DNA of 64,000 bases from Heracleum sosnowskyi (GCA_030848705.1 JAUIZM010000025.1:1674001-1738000); one strand, 5' to 3'. Shown: positions 24,034 to 36,612, numbered from the stretch's first letter. The notes: generated by a model not told the origin, from the letters alone. Numbers and translations are program-made.

Positions 24034-25881
24034 CTATACAAGGAAAATAGCGAAAAATTGAAGCGGGCCGGTTTGTGGATATTTTCTCGTAGTGTGACCC
24101 TATGGGTTTATAGAATTGCAGAAAAGTTCATTTGGGGCTGTCTGTGCCTAAATCGGAGCAGATACCAGGAGACGCCCGATTACGTTTACCTCTAAAGGGA
24201 GCTATACAAGGAAAATGGGGAAAAATTGACGCGGGCCGTTTTGTAGATATTTTCTCGTAGTTTGACCCTATGGGTTTATAGAGTTGCAGAAAACTTCATT
24301 TGCGGCTGTCCGTGCCTGAATCGGAGCAGATACTAGGAGACGCCCGATTACGTTTACTTCTAAAGGGAGCTATACAAGGAAAATGGAGAAAAATTGAAGC
24401 GGGCCGGTTTGTGGATATTTTCTCGTAGTGTGACCCTATGGGTTTATAGAATTGCAGAAAAGTTCATTTGGGGCTGTCCGTGCCTGAATCGGAGCAGATA
24501 CCAGGAGACGCCCGATTACGTTTACCTCTATAGGGAGCTATACAAGGAAAATGGGGGAAAATTGAAGCGGGCCGTTTTGTAGATATTTTCTCGTAGTTTG
24601 ACCCTATGGGTTTATAGAGTTGCAGAAAACTTCATTTACGGCTGTCCGTGCCTGAATCGGAGCAGATACCAGGAGACGCCCGATTACGTTTACTTCTAAA
24701 GGGAGCTATACAAGGAAAATAGAGAAAAATTGAAGCGGGCCGGTTTGTGGATATTTTCTCGTAGTGTGACCCTATGGGTTTATAGAATTGCAGAAAAGTT
24801 CATTTGGGGCTGTCCGTGCCTGAATCGGAGCAGATACCAGGAGACGCCCGATTACGTTTACCTCTAAAGGGAGCTATATAAGGAAAATGGGGAAAAATTG
24901 ACGCGGGCCGTTTTGTAGATATTTTCTCGTAGTTTGACCCTATGGGTTTATAGAGTTGCAGAAAACTTCATTTGCGGCTGTCCGTGCCTGAATCGGACCA
25001 GATACTAGGAGACGCCCGATTACGTTTACTTCTAAAGGGAGCTATACAAGGAAAATGGAGAAAAATTGAAGCGGGCCGGTTTGTGGATATTTTCTCGTAG
25101 TTTGACCCTATGGGTTTATAGAGTTGCAGAAAACTTCATTTGCGGCAATCCGTGCCTGAATCGGAGCAGATACCAGGAGACACCCGATTACGTTTACTTC
25201 TAAAGGGAGCTATACGAGAAAAATGGAGAAAAATTGAAGCGGGCCGGTTTGTGGATATTTTCTCGTAGTGTGACCCTTTGGGTTTATAGAATTGCAGAAA
25301 AGTTCATTTGGGGCTGTCCGTGCCTGAATCGGAGCAGATACCAGGAGACGCCCGATTACGTTTACTTCTAAAGGGAGCTATACAAGAAAAATGGGGAAAA
25401 ATTGAAGCGGGCCCTTTTGTAGATATTTTCTCGTAGTTTGACCCTATGGGTTTATAGAGTTGCAGAAAACTTCATTTGCGGCTGTCCGTGCCTGAATCGG
25501 AGCAGATACCAGGAGAAGCCCAATTACGTTTACTTCTAAAGGGAGCTATACGAGAAAAATGGAGAAAAATTGAAGCGGGCCGGTTTGTGGATATTTTCTC
25601 GTAGTGTGACCCTTTGGGTTTATAGAATTGCAGAAAAGTTCATTTGGGGCTGTCTGTGCCTGAATCGGAGCAGATACCAGGAGACGCCCGATTACGTTTA
25701 CCTCTAAAGGGAGCTATACAAGGAAAATGGGTAAAAATTGAAGCGGGCCGTTTTGTTGATATTTTCTAGTAGTTTGACCCTATGGGTTTATAGAGTTGCA
25801 AAAAACTTCATTTGCGGCTGTCCGTGCCTGAATCGGAGCAGATACTAGGAGACGCCCGATTACGTTTACTTCTAAAGGGAG
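24034..25881. repeat. Eleven full-length units with a chimeric monomer
   Basis: Satellite monomers only. The unit starting at 25042 is an A-to-B chimera: A at 38 and 44, B from 61 onward. The unit at 24370 has a T at 24531 in place of the usual A, which removes a TAA and leaves a fortuitous 62-codon open frame at 24394-24582 that I do not call a gene. Confidence 0.9.
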
Positions 25882-26049
25882 CTATACAAGGAAAATGGAG
25901 AAAAATTGAAGCGGGCCGGTTTGTGGATATTTTCTCGTAGTGTGACCCTATGGGTTTATAGAATTGCAGAAAAGTTCATTTGGGGTTGTCCGTGCCTGAA
26001 TCGGAGCAGATACCAGGAGACGCCCGATTACGTTTACCTCTAAAGGGAG

Positions 26050-26216
26050 CTTTACAAGGAAAATGGGGAAAATTGAAGCGGGCCCTTTTGTAGATATTTT
26101 CTCGTAGTGTGACCCTATGGGTTTATAGAGTTGCAGAAAACTTCATTTGCGGCTGTCCGTGCCTGAATCGGAGCAGATACGAGGAGACGCCCGATTACGT
26201 TTACTTCTAAAGGGAG
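26050..26216. repeat. 167-bp unit, ctttac lineage, copy 3
   Basis: Same ctttacaagg start and one-A loss as 11218 and 14675, although it sits in a different higher-order block. Confidence 0.9.
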
Positions 26217-26720
26217 CTATACAAGGAAAATGGAGAAAAATTGAAGCGGGCCGGTTTGTGGATATTTTCTCGTAGTGTGACCCTATGGGTTTATAGAATT
26301 GCAAAAAAGTTCATTTGGGGCTGTCCGTGCCTGAATCGGAGCAGATACCAGGAGACGCCCGATTACGTTTACCTCTAAAGGGAGCTATACAAGGAAAATG
26401 GGGGAAAATTGAAGCGGGCCGTTTTGTAGATATTTTCTCGTAGTTTGACCCTATGGGTTTATAGAGTTGCAGAAAACTTCATTTGCGGCTGTCCGTGCCT
26501 GAATCGGAGGAGATACCAGGAGACGCCCGATTACGTTTACTTCTAAAGGGAGCTATACAAGAAAAATGGGGAAAAATTGAAGCGGGCCCTTTTGTAGATA
26601 TTTTCTCGTAGTCTGACCCTATGGGTTTATAGAGTTGCAGAAAACTTCATTTGCGGCTGTCCGTGCCTGAATCGGAGCAGATACCAGGAGACGCCCGATT
26701 ACGTTTACTTCTAAAGGGAG

Positions 26721-26819
26721 CTATACGATAAAAATGGAGAAAAATTGAAGCGGGCCGGTTTGTGGATATTTTCTCGTAGTGTGACCCTTTGGGTTTATTA
26801 CGTTTACCTCTAAAGGGAG
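26721..26819. repeat. 99-bp truncated unit 13 (A type)
   Basis: ctatacgata start and standard 69-bp deletion join. Confidence 0.95.
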
Positions 26820-26987
26820 CTATACAAGGAAAATAGGGGAAAATTGAAGCGGGCCGTTTTGTAGATATTTTCTCGTAGTTTGACCCTATGGGTTTATAGA
26901 GTTGCAAAAAACTTCATTTGCGGCTATCCGTGCCTGAATCGGAGCAGATACGAGGAGACGCCCGATTACGTTTACTTCTAAAGGGAG

Positions 26988-27150
26988 CTATACAAGGAAA
27001 ATGGAGAAAAATTGAAGCGGGCCGGTTTGTGGATATTTTCTCGTAGTGTGACCCTATGGGTTTATAGAATTGCAGAAAAGTTCATTTGGGGCTGTCCGTG
27101 CCTGAATCGGAGCAGATACCAGGAGACGCCCGATTACGTTTACCAGGGAG
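26988..27150. repeat. 163-bp unit with 5-bp terminal deletion, copy 1
   Basis: The unit end reads tttaccagggag instead of tttacctctaaagggag, a 5-bp loss that removes an in-frame TAA and leaves a spurious 65-codon open frame (27012-27209). Otherwise an A-type unit. Confidence 0.92.
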
Positions 27151-28158
27151 CTATACAAGGAAAATGGGGAAAAATTGAAGCGGGCCGTTTTGTAGATATT
27201 TTCTCATAGTTTGACCCTATGGGTTTATAGAGTTGCAGAAAACTTCATTTGCGGCTGTCCGTGCCTGAATCGGAGCAGATACCAGGAGACGCCCGATTAC
27301 GTTTACTTCTAAAGGGAGCTATACAAGGAAAATAGCGAAAAATTGAAGCGGGCCGGTTTGTGGATATTTTCTCGTAGTGTGACCCTATGGGTTTATAGAT
27401 TTGCAGAAAAGTTCATTTGGGGTTGTTTGTGCCTAAATTGGAGCAGATACCAGGAGACGCCCGATTACGTTTACCTCTAAAGGGAGCTATACATGGAAAA
27501 TGGGGAAAAATTGACGCGGGCCGTTTTGTAGATATTTTCTCGTAGTTTGACCCTATGGGTTTATAGAGTTGCAGAAAACTTCATTTGCGGCTGTCCGTGC
27601 CTGAATCAGAGCAGATACTAGGAGACGCCCGATTACGTTTACTTCTAAAGGGAGCTATACAAGGAAAATGGAGAAAAATTGAAGCGGGCCGGTTTGTGGA
27701 TATTTTCTCGTAGTGTGACCCTATGGGTTTATAGAATTGCAGAAAAGTTCATTCGGGGCTGTCCGTGCCTGAATCGGAGCAGATACCAGGAGACGCCCGA
27801 TTACGTTTACCTCTAAAGGGAGCTATACAAGGAAAATGGGGAAAAATTGACGCGGGCCGTTTTGTAGATATTTTCTCGTAGTTTGACCCTATGGGTTTAT
27901 AGAGTTGCAGAAAACTTCATTTGCGGCTGTCCGTGCCTGAATCAGAGCAGATACTAGGAGACGCCCGATTACGTTTACTTCTAAAGGGAGCTATACAAGG
28001 AAAATGGAGAAAAATTGAAGCGGGCCGGTTTGTGGATATTTTCTCGTAGTGTGACCCTATGGGTTTATAGAATTGCAGAAAAGTTCATTTGGGGTTGTCC
28101 GTGCCTGAATCGGAGCAGATACCAGGAGACGCCCGATTACGTTTACCTCTAAAGGGAG

Positions 28159-28325
28159 CTTTACAAGGAAAATGGGGAAAATTGAAGCGGGCCCTTTTGT
28201 AGATATTTTCTCGTAGTGTGACCCTATGGGTTTATAGAGTTGCAGAAAACTTCATTTGCGGCTGTCCGTGCCTGAATCGGAGCAGATACGAGGAGACGCC
28301 CGATTACGTTTACTTCTAAAGGGAG
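28159..28325. repeat. 167-bp unit, ctttac lineage, copy 4
   Basis: Copy of 26050, shifted by 2109 bp. Confidence 0.9.
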
Positions 28326-28829
28326 CTATACAAGGAAAATGGAGAAAAATTGAAGCGGGCCGGTTTGTGGATATTTTCTCGTAGTGTGACCCTATGGGTT
28401 TATAGAATTGCAAAAAAGTTCATTTGGGGCTGTCCGTGCCTGAATCGGAGCAGATACCAGGAGACGCCCGATTACGTTTACCTCTAAAGGGAGCTATACA
28501 AGGAAAATGGGGGAAAATTGAAGCGGGCCGTTTTGTAGATATTTTCTCGTAGTTTGACCCTATGGGTTTATAGAGTTGCAGAAAACTTCATTTGCGGCTG
28601 TCCGTGCCTGAATCGGAGGAGATACCAGGAGACGCCCGATTACGTTTACTTCTAAAGGGAGCTATACAAGAAAAATGGGGAAAAATTGAAGCGGGCCCTT
28701 TTGTAGATATTTTCTCGTAGTCTGACCCTATGGGTTTATAGAGTTGCAGAAAACTTCATTTGCGGCTGTCCGTGCCTGAATCGGAGCAGATACCAGGAGA
28801 CGCCCGATTACGTTTACTTCTAAAGGGAG

Positions 28830-28928
28830 CTATACGATAAAAATGGAGAAAAATTGAAGCGGGCCGGTTTGTGGATATTTTCTCATAGTGTGACCCTTTG
28901 GGTTTATTACGTTTACCTCTAAAGGGAG
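28830..28928. repeat. 99-bp truncated unit 14 (A type)
   Basis: Copy of unit 13 with one CpG-site change (ctcatag for ctcgtag). Confidence 0.95.
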
Positions 28929-29096
28929 CTATACAAGGAAAATAGGGGAAAATTGAAGCGGGCCGTTTTGTAGATATTTTCTCGTAGTTTGACCCTATGG
29001 GTTTATAGAGTTGCAAAAAACTTCATTTGCGGCTATCCGTGCCTGAATCGGAGCAGATACGAGGAGACGCCCGATTACGTTTACTTCTAAAGGGAG

Positions 29097-29259
29097 CTAT
29101 ACAAGGAAAATGGAGAAAAATTGAAGCGGGCCGGTTTGTGGATATTTTCTCGTAGTGTGACCCTATGGGTTTATAGAATTGCAGAAAAGTTCATTTGGGG
29201 CTGTCCGTGCCTGAATCGGAGCAGATACCAGGAGACGCCCGATTACGTTTACCAGGGAG
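29097..29259. repeat. 163-bp unit with 5-bp terminal deletion, copy 2
   Basis: Same tttaccagggag end as 26988-27150, 2109 bp downstream. Confidence 0.92.
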
Positions 29260-30603
29260 CTATACAAGGAAAATGGGGAAAAATTGAAGCGGGCCGTTTT
29301 GTAGATATTTTCTCATAGTTTGACCCTATGGGTTTATAGAGTTGCAGAAAACTTCATTTGCGGCTGTCCGTGCCTGAATCGGAGCAGATACCAGGAGACG
29401 CCCGATTACGTTTACTTCTAAAGGGAGCTATACAAGGAAAATAGCGAAAAATTGAAGCGGGCCGGTTTGTGGATATTTTCTCGTAGTGTGACCCTATGGG
29501 TTTATAGATTTGCAGAAAAGTTCATTTGGGGTTGTTTGTGCCTAAATTGGAGCAGATACCAGGAGACGCCCGATTACGTTTACCTCTAAAGGGAGCTATA
29601 CAAGGAAAATGGGGAAAAATTGACGCGGGCCGTTTTGTAGATATTTTCTCGTAGTTTGACCCTATGGGTTTATAGAGTTGCAGAAAACTTCATTTGCGGC
29701 TGTCCGTGCCTGAATCAGAGCAGATACTAGGAGACGCCCGATTACGTTTACTTCTAAAGGGAGCTATACAAGGAAAATGGAGAAAAATTGAAGCGGGCCG
29801 GTTTGTGGATATTTTCTCGTAGTGTGACCCTATGGGTTTATAGAATTGCAGAAAAGTTCATTCGGGGCTGTCCGTGCCTGAATCGGAGCAGATACCAGGA
29901 GACGCCCGATTACGTTTACCTCTAAAGGGAGCTATACAAGGAAAATGGGGGAAAATTGAAGCGGGCCGTTTTGTAGATATTTTCTCGTAGTTTGACCCTA
30001 TGGGTTTATAGAGTTGCAGAAAACTTCATTTGCGGCTGTCCGTGCCTGAATCTTAGCAGATAGCAGGAGACGCCCGATTACGTTTACTTCTAAAGGGAGC
30101 TATACAAGGAAAATAGAGAAAAATTGAAGCGGGCCGGTTTGTGGATATTTTCTCGTAGTGTGACCCTATGGGTTTATAGAATTGCAGAAAAGTTCATTTG
30201 GGGCTGTCCGTGCCTGAATCGGAGCAGATACCAGGAGACGCCCGATTACGTTTACCTCTAAAGGGAGCTATATAAGGAAAATGGGGAAAAATTGACGCGG
30301 GCCGTTTTGTAGATATTTTCTCGTAGTTTGACCCTATGGGTTTATAGAGTTGCAGAAAACTTCATTTGCGGCTGTCCGTGCCTGAGTCGGAGCAGATACC
30401 AGGAGTCGCCCGATTACGTTTACTTCTAAAGGGAGCTATACAAGAAAAATGGGGAAAAATTGAAGCGGGCCCTTTTGTAGATATTTTCTCGTAGTCTGAC
30501 CCTATGGGTTTATAGAGTTGCAGAAAACTTCATTTGCGGTTGTCTGTGCCTGAATCGGAGCAGATACCAGGAGACGCCCGATTACGTTTACTTCTAAAGG
30601 GAG

Positions 30604-30702
30604 CTATACGATAAAAATGGAGAAAAATTGAAGCGGGCCGGTTTGTGGATATTTTCTCGTAGTGTGACCCTTTGGGTTTATTACGTTTACCTCTAAAGGG
30701 AG
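30604..30702. repeat. 99-bp truncated unit 15 (A type)
   Basis: Equivalent of unit 11 at a shift of 7944 bp. Confidence 0.95.
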
Positions 30703-31206
30703 CTATACAAGGAAAATGGGGGAAAATTGAAGCGGGCCATTTTGTAGATATTTTCTCGTAGTTTGACCCTATGGGTTTATAGAGTTGCAGAAAACTTCAT
30801 TTGTGGCTGTCCGTGCCTGAATCGGAGCAGATACCAGGAGACGCCCGATTACGTTTACCTCTAAAGGGAGTTATACAAGAAAAATGGGGAAAAATTGAAG
30901 CGGGCCCTTTTGTAGATATTTTCTCGTAGTTTGACCCTATGGGTTTATAGAGTTGCAAAAAACTTCATTTGCGGCTATCCGTGCCTGAATCGGAGCAGAT
31001 ACGAGGAGACGCCCGATTACGTTTACTTCTAAAGGGAGCTATACAAGGAAAATGGAGAAAAATTGAAGCGGGCCGGTTTGTGGATATTTTCTCGTAGTGT
31101 GGCCCTATGGGTTTATAGAATTGCAGAAAAGTTCATTTGGGGCTGTCCGTGCCTGAATCGGAGCAGATACCAGGAGACGCCCGATTACGTTTACCTCTAA
31201 AGGGAG

Positions 31207-31305
31207 CTATACAAGGAAAATGGGGAAAAATTGAAGCGGGCCGTTTTGTAGATATTTTCTCGTAGTGTGACCCTTTGGGTTTATTACGTTTACCTCTAAA
31301 TGGAG
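31207..31305. repeat. 99-bp truncated unit 16 (B/A recombinant type)
   Basis: Equivalent of unit 12 at a shift of 7944 bp. It keeps ctctaaatggag but has tttctcg instead of tttttcg. Confidence 0.95.
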
Positions 31306-32985
31306 CTATACAAGGAAAATGGGGGAAAATTGAAGCGGGCCGTTTTGTAGATATTTTCTCGTAGTTTGACCCTATGGGTTTATAGAGTTGCAGAAAACTT
31401 AATTTGTGGCTGTCCGTGCCTGAATCGGAGCAGATACCAGGAGACGCCCGATTACGTTTACCTCTAAAGGGAGTTATACAAGAAAAATGGGGAAAAATTG
31501 AAGCGGGCCCTTTTGTAGATATTTTCTTGTAGTTTGACCCTATGGGTTTATAGAGTTGCAAAAAACTTCATTTGCGGCTATCCGTGCCTGAATCGGAGCA
31601 GATACGAGGAGACGCCCGATTACGTTTACTTCTAAAGGGAGCTATACAAGGAAAATGGAGAAAAATTGAAGCGGGCCGGTTTGTGGATATTTTCTCGTAG
31701 TGTGACCCTATGGGTTTATAGAATTGCAGAAAAGTTCATTTGGGGCTGTCCGTACCTGAATCGGAGCAGATACCAGGAGACGCCCGATTACGTTTACCTC
31801 TAAAGGGAGCTATACAAGGAAAATGGGGAAAAATTGAAGCGGGCCGTTTTGTAGATATTTTCTCGTAGTTTGACCCTATGGGTTTATAGAGTTGCAGAAA
31901 ACTTCATTTGCGGCTGTCCGTGCCTGAATTGGAGCAGATACCAGGAGACGCCCGATTACGTTTACTTCTAAAGGGAGCTATACAAGTAAAATAGCGAAAA
32001 ATTGAAGCGGGCCGGTTTGTGGATATTTTCTCGTAGTGTGACCCTATCGGTTTATAGAATTGCAGAAAAGTTCATTTGGGGCTGTCTGTGCCTAAATCGG
32101 AGCAGATACCAGGAGACGCCCGATTACGTTTACCTCTAAAGGGAGCTATACAAGGAAAATGGGGAAAAATTGACGCGGGCCGTTTTGTAGATATTTTCTC
32201 GTAGTTTGACCCTATGGGTTTATAGAGTTGCAGAAAACTTCATTTGCGGCTGTCCGTGCCTGAATCGGAGCAGATACTAGGAGACGCCCGATTACGTTTA
32301 CTTCTAAAGGGAGCTATACAAGGAAAATGGAGAAAAATTGAAGCGGGCCGGTTTGTGGATATTTTCTCGTAGTGTGACCCTATGGGTTTATAGAATTGCA
32401 GAAAAGTTCATTTGGGGCTGTCCGTGCCTGAATCGGAGCAGATACCAGGACACGCCCGATTACGTTTACCTCTAAAGGGAGCTATACAAGGAAAATGGGG
32501 GAAAATTGAAGCGGGCCGTTTTGTAGATATTTTCTCGTAGTTTGACCCTATGGGTTTATAGAGTTGCAGAAAACTTCATTTACGGCTGTCCGTGCCTGAA
32601 TCGGAGCAGATACCAGGAGACGCCCGATTACGTTTACTTCTAAAGGGAGCTATACAAGGAAAATAGAGAAAAATTGAAGCGGGCCGGTTTGTGGATATTT
32701 TCTCGTAGTGTGACCCTATGGGTTTATAGAATTGCAGAAAAGTTCATTTGGGGCTGTCCGTGCCTGAATCGGAGCAGATACCAGGAGACGCCCGATTACG
32801 TTTACCTCTAAAGGGAGCTATATAAGGAAAATGGGGAAAAATTGACGCGGGCCGTTTTGTAGATATTTTCTCGTAGTTTGACCCTATGGGTTTATAGAGG
32901 TGCAGAAAACTTCATTTGCGGCTGTCCGTGCCTGAATCGGAGCAGATACTAGGAGACGCCCGATTACGTTTACTTCTAAAGGGAG

Positions 32986-34665
32986 CTATACAAGGAAAAT
33001 GGAGAAAAATTGAAGCGGGCCGGTTTGTGGATATTTTCTCGTAGTTTGACCCTATGGGTTTATAGAGTTGCAGAAAACTTCATTTGCGGCTATCCGTGCC
33101 TGAATCGGAGCAGATACCAGGAGACACCCGATTACGTTTACTTCTAAAGGGAGCTATACGAGAAAAATGGAGAAAAATTGAAGCGGGCCGGTTTGTGGAT
33201 ATTTTCTCGTAGTGTGACCCTTTGGGTTTATAGAATTGCAGAAAAGTTCATTTTGGGCTGTCCGTGCCTGAATCGGAGCAGATACCAGGAGACGCCCGAT
33301 TACGTTTACTTCTAAAGGGAGCTATACAAGAAAAATGGGGAAAAATTGAAGCGGGCCCTTTTGTAGATATTTTCTCGTAGTTTGACCCTATGGGTTTATA
33401 GAGTTGCAGAAAACTTCATTTGCGGCTGTCCGTGCCTGAATCGGAGCAGATACCAGGAGAAGCCCGATTACGTTTACTTCTAAAGGGAGCTATACGAGAA
33501 AAATGGAGAAAAATTGAAGCGGGCCGGTTTGTGGATATTTTCTCGTAGTGTGACCCTTTGGGTTTATAGAATTGCAGAAAAGTTCATTTGGGGCTGTATG
33601 TGCCTGAATCGGAGCAGATACCAGGAGACGCCCGATTACGTTTACCTCTAAAGGGAGCTATACAAGGAAAATGGGTAAAAATTGAAGCGGGCCGTTTTGT
33701 TGATATTTTCTAGTAGTTTGACCCTATGGGTTTATAGAGTTGCAAAAAACTTCCTTTGCGGCTGTCCGTGCCTGAATCAGAGCAGATACTAGGAGACGCC
33801 CGATTACGTTTATTTCTAAAGGGAGCTATACAAGGAAAATGGAGAAAAATTGAAGCGGGCCGGTTTGTGGATATTTTCTCATAGTGTGACCCTATGGGTT
33901 TATAGAATTGCAGAAAAGTTCATTTGGGGCTGTCTGTGCCTGAATCGGAGCAGATACCAGGAGACGCCCGATTACGTTTACCTCTAAAGAGAGCTATACA
34001 AGGAAAATGGGGAAAAATTGACGCGGGCCGTTTTGTAGATATTTTCTCGTAGCTTGACCCTATGGGTTTATAGAGTTGCAGAAAACTTCATTTGCGGCTG
34101 TCCGTGCCTGAATCGGAGCAGATACGAGGAGACGCCCGATTACGTTTACTTCTAAAGGGAGCTATACAAGGAAAATGGAGAAAAATTGAAGCGGGCCGGT
34201 TTGTGGATATTTTCTCGTAGTGTGACCCTATAGTTCTATAGAATTGCAGAAAAGTTTATTTGGGGCTGTCCGTGCCTGAATCGGAGCAGATACCAGGAGA
34301 CGCCCGATTACGTTTACCTCTAAAGGGAGCTATACAAGGAAAATGGGGAAAACTTGACGCGGGCCGTTTTGTAGATATTTTCTCGTAGTTTAACCCTATG
34401 GGTTTATAGAGTTGCAGAAAACTTCATTTGCGGCTGTCCGTGCCTGAATCAGAGCAGATACTAGGAGACGCCCGATTACGTTTACTTCTAAAGGGAGCTA
34501 TACAAGGAAAATGGAGAAAAATTGAAGCGGGCCGGTTTGTGGATATTTTCTCGTAGTGTGACCCTTTGGGTTTATAGAATTGCAGAAAAGTTCATTTGGG
34601 GCTGTCTGTGCCTGAATCGGAGCAGATACCAGGAGACGCCCGATTACGTTTACCTCTAAAGGGAG
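32986..34665. repeat. 1680-bp segment duplicated at 51621-53300 (left copy)
   Basis: Ten units that recur 18635 bp away. Three rare variants are shared at exactly that shift: ttttgggctg (33251/51886), ttcctttgcg (33751/52386) and tagttctata (34231/52866). It lies directly left of the 3458-bp block, and its copy lies directly left of another copy of that block. Confidence 0.9.
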
Positions 34666-35001
34666 CTATACAAGGAAAATGGGTAAAAATTGAAGCGGGC
34701 CGTTTTGTTGATATTTTCTCGTAGTTTGACCCTATGGGTTTATAGAGTTGCAAAAAACTTCATTTGCGGCTATCCGTGCCTGAATCGGAGCAGATACGAG
34801 GAGACGCCCGATTACGTTTACTTCTAAAGGGAGCTATACAAGGAAAATGGAGAAAAATTGAAGCGGGCCGGTTTGTGGATATTTTCTCGTAGTGTGACCC
34901 TATGGGTTTATAGAATTGCAGAAAAGTTCATTTGGGGCTGTCCGTGCCTGAATCGGAGCAGATACCAGGAGACGCCCGATTACGTTTACCTCTAAAGGGA
35001 G

Positions 35002-35100
35002 CTATACAAGGAAAATGGGGAAAAATTGAAGCGGGCCGTTTTGTAGATATTTTCTCGTAGTGTGACCCTTTGGGTTTATTACGTTTACCTCTAAAGGGAG
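35002..35100. repeat. 99-bp truncated unit 17 (B/A recombinant type)
   Basis: B-like at 38/44 (gttttgtag), A-like at 61 and standard join. The unit end is the ordinary ctctaaaggg. Confidence 0.95.
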
Positions 35101-36612
35101 CTATACAAGGAAAATGGGGGAAAATTGAAGCGGGCCGTTTTGTAGATATTTTCTCGTAGTTTGACCCTATGGGTTTATAGAGTTGCAGAAAACTTCATTT
35201 CTGGCTGTCCGTGCCTGAATCCGAGCAGATACCAGGAGACGCCCGATTACGTTTACCTCTAAAGGGAGTTATACAAGAAAAATGGGGAAAAATTGAAGCG
35301 GGCCCTTTTGTAGATATTTTCTCGTAGTTTGACCCTATGGGTTTATAGAGTTGCAAAAAACTTCATTTGCGGCTATCCGTGCCTGAATCGGAGCAGATAC
35401 GAGGAGACGCCCGATTACGTTTACTTCTAAAGGGAGCTATACAAGGAAAATGGAGAAAAATTGAAGCGGGCCGGTTTGTGGATATTTTCTCGTAGTGTGA
35501 CCCTATGGGTTTATAGAATTGCAGAAAAGTTCATTTGGGGTTGTTCGTACCTGAATCAGAGCAGATACCAGGAGACGCCCGATTACGTTTACCTCTAAAG
35601 GGAGCTATACAAGGAAAATGGGGAAAAATTGAAGCGGGCCGTTTTGTAGATATTTTCTCGTAGTTTGACCCTATGTGTTTATAGAGTTGCAGAAAACTTC
35701 ATTTGCGGCTGTCCGTGCCTGAATCGGAGCAGATACCAGGAGACGCCCGATTACGTTTACTTCTAAAGGGAGCTATACAAGGAAAATAGCGAAAAATTGA
35801 AGCGGGTCGGTTTGTGGATATTTTCTCGTAGTGTGACCCTATGGGTTTATAGAATTGCAGAAAAGTTCATTTGGGGCTGTCTGTGCCTAAATCGGAGCAG
35901 ATACCAGGAGACGCCCGATTACGTTTACCTCTAAAGGGAGCTATACAAGGAAAATGGGGAAAAATTGACGCGGGCCGTTTTGTAGATATTTTCTCGTAGT
36001 TTGACCCTATGAGTTTATAGAGTTGCAGAAAACTTCATTTGCGGCTGTCCGTGCCTGAATCGGAGCAGATACTAGGAGACGCCCGATTACGTTTACTTCT
36101 AAAGGGAGCTATACAAGGAAAATGGAGAAAAATTGAAGCGGGCCGGTTTGTGGATATTTTCTCGTAGTGTGACCCTATGGGTTTATAGAATTGCAGAAAA
36201 GTTCATTTGGGGCTGTCCGTGCCTGAATCGGAGCAGATACCAGGAGACGCCCGATTACGTTTACCTCTAAAGGGAGCTATACAAAGAAAATGGGGGAAAA
36301 TTGAAGCGGGCCGTTTTGTAGATATTTTCTCGTAGTTTGACCCTATGGGTTTATAGAGTTGCAGAAAACTTCATTTACGGCTGTCCGTGCCTGAATCGGA
36401 GCAGATACCAGGAGACGCCCGATTACGTTTACTTCTAAAGGGAGCTATACAAGGAAAATAGAGAAAAATTGAAGCGGGCCGGTTTGTGGATATTTTCTCG
36501 TAGTGTGACCCTATGGGTTTATAGAATTGCAGAAAAGTTCATTTGGGGCTGTCCGTGCCTGAATCGGAGCAGATACCAGGAGACGCCCGATTACGTTTAC
36601 CTCTAAAGGGAG

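Larger units (their letters stand above)
21820..25881. repeat. 4062-bp segment duplicated at 29764-33825 (left copy)
   Basis: Matches 29764-33825 at a constant shift of 7944 bp. Checked markers: the truncated pair (22660/30604, 23263/31207), ccgtacctg (23807/31751), cttcatttacgg (24633/32577), the aatt-gg variant near 23984/31928 and attttctagtag (25761/33705). Small differences between copies include gcggcaatcc here versus gcggctatcc. Confidence 0.88.
25882..29931. repeat. 2109-bp (13-unit) tandem duplication
   Basis: Copies are 25882-27990 and 27991-29931 (the second incomplete). Each copy holds a 167-bp ctttac unit, a 99-bp truncated unit and a 163-bp unit. Length: 12 x 168 + 99 - 1 - 5 = 2109. 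Differences seen between copies include ctatacatgg at 27487 versus ctatacaagg at 29596, and ctcatag versus ctcgtag in the truncated units. Confidence 0.9.
29764..33825. repeat. 4062-bp segment, right copy of 21820-25881
   Basis: Carries the same ordered markers as 21820-25881 at a shift of 7944 bp: cattcgggg, aatcttagc, the truncated pair, ccgtacctg, cttcatttacgg and attttctagtag. A C-to-A change at 31401 removes the TGA that normally interrupts one minus-strand frame, giving a fortuitous 142-codon frame (31133-31561). Confidence 0.88.

Noticed and set aside
24394..24582. 62-codon open frame on the + strand
   Set aside because: It lies in ordinary satellite units and exists only because a T at 24531 turns the usual TAA into TAT. 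No start context, codon bias or family similarity.
26647..26907. 86-codon open frame on the - strand, repeated at 28756-29016
   Set aside because: The frame is the unit's usual minus-strand reading, made longer by the truncated unit that lacks the TGA. It is an effect of the repeat, copied by the 2109-bp duplication.
27012..27209. 65-codon open frame on the + strand, repeated at 29121-29318
   Set aside because: Created by the 5-bp deletion (tttaccagggag), which removes a TAA. Its encoded segment is plain satellite.
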